From Spirirestis rafaelensis WJT71-NPBG6 (GTDB taxonomy: Bacteria > Cyanobacteriota > Cyanobacteriia > Cyanobacteriales > Nostocaceae): a stretch of DNA of 34,060 nucleotides. Positions 22,073 through 29,202 of this stretch are shown in pieces (the stretch's first letter is position 1; every line of letters starts with the position of its first letter). The stretch spans positions 1 to 34,060 of the forward strand of contig JAHHID010000075.1 of assembly GCA_019359015.1 (NCBI GenBank), in the 5' to 3' direction. Under the pieces are notes generated by a model. That model worked only from the letters and a program-made list of their open reading frames with translations, had not been told where the DNA came from and did not search any database. The position numbers and the translations under genes are program-made.

Positions 22073-23734
22073 ATGAGTAAAAATACTTTTAAATTTTTGT
22101 CACGTAAATTAGCGTCACGTCTTTTACTATTAATAACCATCCTTAGTATTACTATTGTTGGTATTCGTATTCTTTCTCAGTTTAATTGGAGCGGGTTCGG
22201 AGAAGATTCAAATAAATCAATAAGTACAGAAGAAATAATAAAAGATGGAAAGTTTATAACTACTAAAAGAACAACTATTGTACATGAGGAATCAGCAAAA
22301 AGCCTTTGGGATTGGTTAGAATTATCTAGTGTTTTAGCAATTCCTATTGTTTTATATTTGTTTCAAACTAACGAAGAACGACGGTCTCAAAAACGAGTTG
22401 AACTTCAAAAAAAGCAGGCTGACGAATTAGCAAAAACTGAAGTAAAGATTGAAAAAGATAAAGCTGAACAATTAGAAAAAATTGAAAAAGATAAAGCTGA
22501 ATCTAATTTACGCGAAGAGGCTTTTCAAATTTATATTGACCGAATGTCAGAAATTTTAACTAACAAAACAAATCAATCTCAATTATTTTCTGATGAATAT
22601 AAAGACAATCCAGTAAAAGATATAGTACGCATAAGAACAACAACTATATTACGAAGACTGGAAAAAGATAAAGAGCGTCAATATAGAATTTTACATTTTT
22701 TAGACGATGCCGAACTTTTAGGATTCTTGTTCCGTAATGCTAACCTTGGCAGTATTAACCTTAGCGGCTTAAGCCTTCCTAACATCGACTTTACTGGAGC
22801 TAATCTTAGTAAAGCTAATCTTAGTGAAGCTAATCTTAGTGATTTATACCTTTGTAGCACCAATCTTAGTGGAGCCAATCTTAGTAATACCAACTTTAAT
22901 GGCGCTAATCTTAATTATGCTAATCTTAGTAATAGTAATCTTAGTAATGCTAACCTTAGTAATACTAGTCTTGATAATGCTAATTTTAGTGATGCTAATC
23001 TTAATGGTGTTAATCTTAGGACTTACGCAAGCGTCACAATATAAGGTCAACTGGCACATATATTTCAATTTGCCGTAAATGCTTGTAAGCATTGATTTAT
23101 AAACCTTAGAGCCATATTAATTCTATGTGACAGTTTTCAGATAAATGTGCCAGTTGCGTAAGTCCTGAATCTTACAAATTCTACTATGTTAAATACAAAA
23201 TTTATAAATACTAACTTAAATAATACAAACCTTTTAAATGCAATAACTTGGGATGAAACAGAAATGGAAAATAATTATATAATAATGTCTGGAGAAGATG
23301 AATTTGGACAACTTACTGATAACTTAATATCAAATAAAACAGATTTTTCTGGCGCAAGCCTAAATAATGCTAACCTAAGATATACTAATTTTAAAGCTGC
23401 TACTAATCTAACACGACAACAATTGGAAACAGCAAAAAACTGGGATAATGCTATATATAATAATGAATTATTTAATAAGTTGGGATTGCCAAAATCATTA
23501 CAATCCATTATATTTTCTATGTCTAGAGACATGAATGATGATGTTAATGTCGAAAACCTTATTGGCTACCAAGTTGAAGTGAGAAATTACATTAATCATG
23601 AAACAAAAACCATAATTAAAGGTGAAATAACTGGTTTTTGTAGATATAATACCTACGTGAATGTAAAAACTTCAAATGGAGAACAGTTAGACAAATTGCC
23701 CCTAGATGAAGTTTACGTTTACCAGAACCAATAA
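22073..23734 (+). pseudogene. Membrane-anchored pentapeptide-repeat protein, split by a MITE
   Basis: From ATG 22073 (MSKNTFKFLSRK) the protein has two membrane segments, LLLLITILSITIVGIRIL and SVLAIPIVLYLF. A charged coiled coil with a duplicated KIEKDKAEQLEK unit follows. From about residue 225 come pentapeptide repeats of the A(N/D)LSx type (ANLSKANLSEANLSDLYL). A 151-bp MITE at 23017-23167 interrupts the repeats. Removing it and one AATCT copy restores the frame (GVNLTNSTMLNTKFINTNLN). After more repeats the protein ends in a non-repeat domain (VENLIGYQVEVRNYINHETK...). Repaired length is about 500 residues. Pentapeptide repeats form a right-handed quadrilateral helix; the role of this protein is unknown. 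In the present sequence two fragments would be made. Confidence 0.82.
23017..23167 (+). mobile_element. 151-bp MITE, copy 3, inside the pentapeptide gene
   Basis: It is identical to copy 2 and the exact reverse complement of copy 1. It is flanked by the 5-bp direct repeat AATCT (23012-23016 and 23168-23172), which proves insertion by transposition. Confidence 0.92.
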
Positions 23735-23884
23735 ACATCCTAAAGTACTTCCTACATTTCTGAAGTAAATTAATAAACTACCCCATCTGCCACCACAGCT
23801 AAGAAGGGGTATTATTTTCGTGTAAATAAAAATATCAGTAAAAAATACTTCACATACGAAATCCATCAAACATAAATAGGTTGC

Positions 23885-23941
23885 GAGAACCGCAGTTCTC
23901 ATAAGCAAAATTACTCAACCCGTCGTGACTGGCGGGTTTTG
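23885..23941. terminator. Two hairpins downstream of the pentapeptide gene
   Basis: GAGAAC-CGCA-GTTCTC at 23885-23900 and AACCCG...CGGGTT at 23917-23938 followed by TTG. The second resembles an intrinsic terminator. The 23735-24062 interval otherwise holds nothing I can call. Confidence 0.45.
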
Positions 23942-24062
23942 TCATAGCCATTCCAGCGCTCAATATGTCGGGAAATATAATTTAGACGACATATCCCTTA
24001 ATCCTCAATACAAAATGCTTTGAGCCATTTCAAGCCAGTTAAAATATGTCATATTTAACCGC

Positions 24063-24375
24063 TCACTGTTTTTTCTTCAATACAGGAGTTAAGTGTTCTG
24101 GAATTCCAGCGAGTCGAATAGCAGAACACCCAATTTGGTAAGAAAACTCAATTGATTTTCCTGCCCCCAATGCAGTGTAAAAACCAATAGCAAATTCGAT
24201 TTGTGGTTCAAAATCTAGTAGCGCTTGAGAAACGTCTCGCACACGCACAGCCCACGAGACTAGCGCCAGTAAAATCTGCGCTTCGGATATCTGCACCGCT
24301 AAAATTTACACCCTCAAGGTTTTGACCTTTAAAAGAGCGCCCTCTGAGATTTTGACCGGAGAAGTCGTGGGGCAT
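24063..24375 (-). pseudogene. Chimeric remnant: pentapeptide start joined to a CHAT-type protein tail
   Basis: ATG 24375 opens pentapeptide repeats MPHDFSGQNLRGRSFKGQNL, EGVNFSGADI, RSADFTGASL. Near 24250 this gives way, in another frame, to FAIGFYTALGAGKSIEFSYQ, IGCSAIRLAGIPEHLTPVLK. I know that second part as the conserved C-terminal end of cyanobacterial CHAT (caspase-like) effector proteins. The catalytic His and Cys regions are gone. The product is a fused relic of two genes. Confidence 0.6.
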
Positions 24376-24460
24376 GGTAGGTATAGTCAGATGTTTGTAC
24401 TTAAGCTTTGAATATGCAATTTTTCAGATTATAAACCTACTGTTGGTCATTAAATTGCAC

Positions 24461-24523
24461 TTTGTTGACGTAAATCCTATGCCTGACACAGAAACGGTTT
24501 CGAGGGATTAACGCGGCCTGTGG
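24461..24523. repeat. Right copy of the perfect 63-bp inverted repeat
   Basis: It is the exact reverse complement of 2588-2650 and carries only the last 17 codons of the integrase gene (on this strand ...DVNPMPDTETVSRD). There is no trace of the rest of the gene to its left. It lies between the CHAT relic and a stretch without clear genes. Confidence 0.85.
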
Positions 24524-24829
24524 GAGATATCGGTCGTTAGACGACATTTCTCTTAAGCCCAAGCGATCGCACAAAGTATAGAAGCAAATCTATACAAAAA
24601 ACACTACAAACTCATCCAAGGTTTTTGTCCGCCACCGCATCAAATGGGACTCAAACAAAACTGCCGACGGAAAGCGCAACGCACCACGCAACTACAACGC
24701 TTTTACGCTTCTCAGCAATGATGTGGCGATCGCCCAAAATTTCAAAGGTCAGTTTGGGACTTTGGGCTTTCTAGGACGAATGGTGAGGATTTAAACTAAA
24801 AACTAAGGACGCTATATTTTTAAGCAATT
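24524..24829. other. Gap with weak coding traces
   Basis: One plus-strand frame near 24575-24720 reads SIEANLYKKHYKLIQGFCPP and onward to RTTQLQRFYASQQ before a stop. It looks like a gene end, but has no start or family match. I call nothing firm here. Confidence 0.25.
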
Positions 24830-25231
24830 ATGATTGCACAAAACGAGGAAGGATTACAACGATGGCAGAACACTAATATCGATGTCTTGAAACATCAAAA
24901 AGCCATCTGTTTTTTAGTAGCTGGACTTTCAATAGACGATACAGCTAAAGAGTTAGGGGTATCAACTAGAACACTTGAAAGGTGGTTTAAACATCCTGAA
25001 TTTAATCAAAATTTAGGTCTAGCCATTAAGCATGTTTACGTGTCTTCCTTTGCTAAAGCAGTAGGTTATGTTGACGAAAGCATGAATGTATTGATGGGAA
25101 TTATCAGAGATGAGAGTACACTTACGAGACACCGCATAGATGCTATTAAACTGCTACTTGATTTCACAGCAAAAGGCTATCAGGAAACATTTAAAAACCA
25201 AACTAATACTGAGGAAAACACTGTTTCGTAA
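24830..25231 (+). CDS. Helix-turn-helix protein, terminase-small-subunit-like
   Basis: The 133-residue protein has a homeodomain-like HTH near residues 25-60: HQKAICFLVAGLSIDDTAKE followed by LGVSTRTLERWFKHPEF. The rest is helical (GIIRDESTLTRHRIDAIKLL). This layout, HTH then a helical tail with a hydrophobic IKLLLDF, is seen in phage terminase small subunits (phBC6A51-like) and in small plasmid regulators. No large terminase is present, so a regulatory or plasmid role is more likely. It is followed 16 bases later by an 89-residue gene and then a terminator, so the two form an operon. Confidence 0.65.
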   Translation: MIAQNEEGLQRWQNTNIDVLKHQKAICFLVAGLSIDDTAKELGVSTRTLERWFKHPEFNQNLGLAIKHVYVSSFAKAVGYVDESMNVLMGIIRDESTLTRHRIDAIKLLLDFTAKGYQETFKNQTNTEENTVS

Positions 25232-25246
25232 GGTATTAGAAAACAG

Positions 25247-25516
25247 ATGCGTGTACTGAATGAAGGTTTGCTACTTAACCAAACTGCAAAAGGATATCCT
25301 AAGCAAATAGCAGAAGAAATAATAGATAAAAACTCTCGCAAAGTCTGGGCTGAGTTGTTCCCTGATACACCCTACCCCGAAGAAAATGCCCCATTGATGT
25401 CACCGGAGATGCGGGAGCGAGTAGCGGCTGAAATTGCACGAAGACGATACGAGGCAGAGCAACGGATTTTGAACCAAACTCAGAACCCTGAAACCGAGCC
25501 GGACAGCGTACCATAG
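25247..25516 (+). CDS. Hypothetical protein paired with the HTH gene
   Basis: The 89-residue protein (MRVLNEGLLLNQTAKGYPKQ...) has a helical, basic C-terminal half MSPEMRERVAAEIARRRYEA and an acidic Pro-rich tail. No domain is recognised. It follows the HTH gene by 16 bases and is closed by a strong terminator at 25573. Confidence 0.5.
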   Translation: MRVLNEGLLLNQTAKGYPKQIAEEIIDKNSRKVWAELFPDTPYPEENAPLMSPEMRERVAAEIARRRYEAEQRILNQTQNPETEPDSVP

Positions 25517-25572
25517 AGAAAAACCTATTATCCTAACGACTAGGCAAAGCTAAAGTCTATGCAGTATTATTA

Positions 25573-25595
25573 CCCGCACCGCTGGCGGGTTTTTT
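25573..25595 (+). terminator. Strong intrinsic terminator
   Basis: CCCGC-ACCGCTG-GCGGG followed by TTTTTT. It closes the HTH operon before the telomere resolvase promoter region. Confidence 0.9.
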
Positions 25596-25612
25596 CTGTG
25601 CCTTGTCATCCT

Positions 25613-25702
25613 GTTACGTAACCCATAGATAATTCTCTATCATATAACCAGTTAAACAAAAAGAAGTTATATAACCAGATTGTTAACAAATTCATAACTA
25701 GT
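25613..25702. promoter_or_regulatory. Repeated dyads upstream of the telomere resolvase gene
   Basis: Two 10-bp palindromes of form GTTAYRTAAC occur: GTTACGTAAC (25613-25622) and GTTATATAAC (25666-25675). ATATAACCAG is repeated directly at 25642 and 25669, and ATAACTAGTTA follows near 25694. They fill the 140 bp before the resolvase start. They may be binding sites for autoregulation, or they resemble half-sites of the telomere. No long perfect telomere palindrome is visible here. Confidence 0.4.
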
Positions 25703-25738
25703 TAGATAATATATAGAAGTCAGCCAACAACGAACAAG

Positions 25739-27502
25739 ATGAGCAACGCACTAAAAGACCGGGTACAAGAGCTTTACGAAGCGACAAAAGACTTAAAATC
25801 CTTTGAAGAATTAGCCCCACATTGCGAATCTTTCAATAACTGGATAGCCGACAGCAAGCTAAGTATTAATACTCTAGGTACTAAATTAAGCGCCGCAGGA
25901 TTCTACAAGTTGTTTAACGCTTTACCCCTAGAGCAAGGCAAAAATGCTGAATCAATCCCTAAACACGATGAACACGGCAACGTTAAAAGCTACCAGCTAA
26001 AGCACTATGTCTTAACTCTGTGTGGCTTAAAGCCTCAAGATTGGGCAACCCGGAACGAAACCGACCGCGTTACAAATCGTCTAGCAGAAGGTCAGGAAGT
26101 AGACCCTGACTCCTACATTGAAGTAACAGGTAAACTATTAGAAAGTAGCGACCCACACGAATTAGCCGTTGGGTTGATTGCTGCCACAGGTCGCCGTCCC
26201 CACGAGATATTAGCTCGTGCCGTTTTTACTCCTGTACCTGACGAACCCTACAAAGTCAGTTTCAAGGGACAAGGAAAAAAGCGCGGTAAGGCAGTTGAAT
26301 TCATGATTTCAACCCTATTCCCTGCTAGCCACATCATTAAACAGTTGAATAAGTTGCGTAGAGAAAGTAGCACCAAAGCTTTACTAAAAGAAGTTGCTAA
26401 AGAGTTTCCTACAGATATAACCGCTCAAAACGCAGCTATAGAAAGCCGTCGCGGTAATTCACTGCGTCGTGTTGTACAAGAATATTTTGGCGGTCGCGAT
26501 ACAAAAAAACCCGTACTTAGCTTTCGCGCTGAGTCAGACCAAAACGACTGTAAAGCCCTACGTGCAGCCTGTGCAGCGTTACTAAGTGAAAGAGACTGTG
26601 ACGGTGGGGTAGGTTCTAAAATGCTCTTTTACGGTCGGTTTCTAGGGCATGTTGATAACTCTGTAATTCCCACTGACAAAGACTTGCAAAATATTGTCAC
26701 GTCTCTCGGATACGCTGATTATTACGTCACACAAGCGGTTCCTTTTCCTCCTGCGCCTGATATTGAAAAAACGATACGAGTTGGGCTTACTCATGAAATT
26801 AGAGACACCATCAATGACCTAAAGGAAGAGTTAGAAGCTAGCACTCAAGCTGAGGTTATTGAAAAGCTTATTGATTCTCACCTTAATCGGGCTGAGGGTG
26901 TCCGCGCTCTACATGCCGAAATTGCCCAATTAAAAGCCAATAACCAACAATTACAGGAGAAACTAGCTATGTCAGAATCCAACCCTACCGCAGACATTCA
27001 AGCCATTATTGCTCCACTGGTAGCCAGAATAGAAGCGCTAGAGGCAGCCCAAGCAAATACATCTGCAACCAAACCTCAACCCACGCAACCAAAAGAAGAA
27101 ATCAACTGGGAAAATGTTAGCAATACTGACTTATGGACAAATCTAGACGGCACAAGCAACCGAGCCAAAGGAAGCGCAGAAGAAAAAATCAGGCGCTCTT
27201 TTGAGGCGATTACCACTTACAACGACACTATCGCCACAGGAGATAACGACCGAATTGCAATTACTAACTTAGGACTCAGAGCTTTATCAGGTGTGAATGG
27301 TTTAGTAGTTGGCGAATGGATAAAAGCCCACACAGACGAAATAATTAGCCACCATGCCAAATATGAAATGTTGAACCCAAAAGACCCGAACAAAGTTGAA
27401 ACCTACTTTAACAAATCACTTGGAAATGACAAAATTAACAAAATTCTTGAATTGATAAACAAAGAACTACTTGATGGGGTTGCTTTGAAAAAATCAAGCT
27501 GA
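25739..27502 (+). CDS. Telomere resolvase (protelomerase) candidate
   Basis: The 587-residue protein has the catalytic layout of telomere resolvases, tyrosine-recombinase relatives that cut a replicated telomere palindrome and seal each end into a hairpin. Visible residues are Arg in ATGRRPHEIL (152/153), Lys in KGQGKKRGK (176-184), the paired Lys and Arg in CKALRAA (K272, R275, the i/i+3 spacing of TelK), His in GRFLGHVD (H304), and a Tyr in GYADYYV (Y325, 328 or 329). The His-Tyr spacing is longer than in TelK. The N-terminal ~110 residues are helical. After residue 380 come a coiled coil and a C-terminal helical domain (LRALSGVNGLVVGEWIKAHT), likely DNA-binding HTH. It is a single gene after a terminator. 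A single-A change near 27488-27493 may have shortened its C-terminus by about 30 residues. Confidence 0.8.
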   Translation: MSNALKDRVQELYEATKDLKSFEELAPHCESFNNWIADSKLSINTLGTKLSAAGFYKLFNALPLEQGKNAESIPKHDEHGNVKSYQLKHYVLTLCGLKPQDWATRNETDRVTNRLAEGQEVDPDSYIEVTGKLLESSDPHELAVGLIAATGRRPHEILARAVFTPVPDEPYKVSFKGQGKKRGKAVEFMISTLFPASHIIKQLNKLRRESSTKALLKEVAKEFPTDITAQNAAIESRRGNSLRRVVQEYFGGRDTKKPVLSFRAESDQNDCKALRAACAALLSERDCDGGVGSKMLFYGRFLGHVDNSVIPTDKDLQNIVTSLGYADYYVTQAVPFPPAPDIEKTIRVGLTHEIRDTINDLKEELEASTQAEVIEKLIDSHLNRAEGVRALHAEIAQLKANNQQLQEKLAMSESNPTADIQAIIAPLVARIEALEAAQANTSATKPQPTQPKEEINWENVSNTDLWTNLDGTSNRAKGSAEEKIRRSFEAITTYNDTIATGDNDRIAITNLGLRALSGVNGLVVGEWIKAHTDEIISHHAKYEMLNPKDPNKVETYFNKSLGNDKINKILELINKELLDGVALKKSS

Positions 27503-27741
27503 ATCTACAAATTTCAAACAACGTCGATTAGACAAACGCCAAGCCAAACGCATCTTAATTAGTCTTGACAAAAAGCTTAAGACCGTGCATTAACGGTAGA
27601 ACAAGAATTTATTGGGGGAATTGGTTTTTCAGGGGTTAAGCGATCGCTAACAAACTTGTCAATAAGCGGGCATCAACGCGATTATTTTGAACTTTATTGA
27701 CATTTAAAGGCTCTTGTTGACAAGAATCGTTTGCCCTGTAT
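27503..27741. other. Possible lost C-terminal codons of the resolvase, then AT-rich gap
   Basis: From 27489 to 27593 a frame one base off from the resolvase reads KNQAESTNFKQRRLDKRQAK and RILISLDKKLKTVH before TAA. It is basic and looks coding. Beyond 27593 I see no gene, only HIP1 sites. Confidence 0.4.
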
Positions 27742-27753
27742 ATACTTTAGGAC

Positions 27754-27951
27754 TAGCCCTTTCAAGGTGAACGTTTGTACTATGAAATAAATAATGTTTT
27801 TCACCCAATTTTGGTATTTTGGCGATTGCGATCGCTTAATTTCCAGTCCAAAAATTTGGAGTTTAATCCATAATTTCTTTCTTCAATTGCAGCCGATGCT
27901 TGAAATGCGGTAAAAAATTGGATAGTACATATGCTCACCTTGAAAGGGCTA
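27754..27951. mobile_element. 198-bp MITE with ~30-bp TIRs and 12-bp target duplication
   Basis: The ends TAGCCCTTTCAAGGTGA / TCACCTTGAAAGGGCTA continue as imperfect inverted repeats to about 30 bp. The flanks carry a 12-bp direct repeat, ATACTTTAGGAC (27742-27753 and 27952-27963). The insertion lies inside the left end of the neighbouring 168-bp MITE. No transposase is encoded. Confidence 0.85.
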
Positions 27952-27957
27952 ATACTT

Positions 27958-28125
27958 TAGGACTTACGCACTGTACAAATTAGCCATAATATGGGTTACG
28001 GTTTTTGGTCGTTTCAGGCGCTTCGCATAACCCCGATTTATTCCCATATTTGCGATCGCTGAGTGCTAAACACGGCTGAAATACCCAAATTGCGTGTAGT
28101 ACTTATGTACGATGCGTAAGTCCTA
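27958..28125. mobile_element. 168-bp MITE sharing TIRs with the 151-bp family
   Basis: The ends TAGGACTTACGCA and TGCGTAAGTCCTA match the 151-bp MITE termini. The interior is different (contains GGTCGTTTCAGGCGCTTCGC). The 5-bp flank TACTT is repeated at 27953-27957 and 28126-28130. The shared ends and duplication length suggest the same transposase moves both families. Confidence 0.85.
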
Positions 28126-28176
28126 TACTTATAAAATGGTAAAATTTTTACTTCCTACCTTTAGGGATAATTGTTT

Positions 28177-28332
28177 ATGAAAGAATTTAAGTCCTGCACA
28201 ACAGCAAGAACTTGAGCAAATGCAAGTAGAACGGTTAAGACAGTCAATAGAACAAGGGTATGTAATACAGAATATGAAAAATTGCATGAATGGTCTTGGT
28301 TATAATTGTGGACGCAGCCTGTTCGATCCATA
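28177..28332 (+). pseudogene. Short frameshifted gene, unknown family
   Basis: ATG 28177 gives MKEF. The frame then shifts and continues SPAQQQELEQMQVERLRQSI, EQGYVIQNMKNCMNGLGYNC, GRSLFDP and a stop. The second part is clearly ordered, but I cannot name it. A partial element end (AATGCGTAAGTCC at 28343-28355) follows. Confidence 0.35.
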
Positions 28333-28342
28333 AGTAGTATTT

Positions 28343-28863
28343 GTCAATGCGTAAGTCCAGATTTCTTCTTTATCTAAGCAAACTACAAAATATTACAGAT
28401 TTTCTAAAAATGTAGTATATTACTGAGAAGGAAGTTATATCAATAAGTTTCTACAACTGACATTTGAAACGGCAGTTGTCTTGTTCGTTTCGGACACCCC
28501 CGACGCACTCCGCTATCATCGAAGTTTTTCCGAAGTTGTCATAATTTCCTACAAGATCGGTTTTTGGTCGTGACCCGACAGGGATTTTTGGGCGTTGCAG
28601 AATAAAAATATGAATGAGAGCGATCGCTAAAAATAACCCTTGACGTTATGAGTCTTTGAGGGAACGAAACAGGTCTGCCCTATTAAGGGATCTGTTAAAC
28701 TAGACTGCCCCCTCACCAGAGCGACTTAGCTTAACAAATTACTTATTAGCAATCTTTAAATTCTAAAAGTCGCATTATTTGGGAACTTAAAGTAATAGAA
28801 AAGTTACTATATATCTATAAAACTAGAAACTTACGTATTTATACCCATTTTTATAAATTTGTT
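28343..28863. other. Gap without genes; one partial transposon end
   Basis: It begins with AATGCGTAAGTCC, an orphan right end related to the MITE TIRs. A loose dyad GAAACG...CGTTTC lies near 28465-28490. Nothing else can be supported before the Trypco1 gene. Confidence 0.4.
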
Positions 28864-29202
28864 GTGAAACGCATAGTAGAATTTCCTCTTGAAAGTGGCG
28901 AATCCATTCTTGTTGAAGTAGACGAAGCAGCACAGACCGACGATCGCATCGGTTTGCGAGACCAACTGGTTGATAAAGCTACACAAACTTTCGAGTCAGC
29001 CCTAGAAACCGTCAAGCCGATAGCTAATGCGATTATTACCAAAATAGGCAGCATCAAACAACCGGCAGATGAAGTGGAAGTCAAGTTTGGCATCAAGATT
29101 AGCGCTCAACTTGGGGCGGTTGTAGCTTCTGGCAATAGTGAAGTCAACTATGAAATCACCCTGAAGTGGAAAAGAGACTCACAAAATGGCAGCACCCCTT
29201 GA
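28864..29202 (+). CDS. Trypco1 (CU044_2847-family) protein
   Basis: The 112-residue protein starts at GTG 28864: VKRIVEFPLESGESILVEVD, later VKFGIKISAQLGAVVASGNS and EVNYEITLKW. This is the trypsin-co-occurring domain 1, a small beta-rich module found beside trypsin-like peptidase genes in predicted conflict systems. It overlaps the next gene by 17 bases, so the two are co-translated. By comparison with other such pairs it may be the substrate, regulator or sensor of the peptidase; that is inference. Confidence 0.85.
   Translation: MKRIVEFPLESGESILVEVDEAAQTDDRIGLRDQLVDKATQTFESALETVKPIANAIITKIGSIKQPADEVEVKFGIKISAQLGAVVASGNSEVNYEITLKWKRDSQNGSTP

Noticed and set aside
22824-23092. Ile/Leu-rich open frames on both strands within the pentapeptide gene
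   Set aside because: Shadow frames of the repetitive pentapeptide codons and the MITE.
24830-25231. Prophage packaging module based on the terminase-small-like HTH
   Set aside because: No large terminase, portal, capsid or tail genes occur anywhere in the window.
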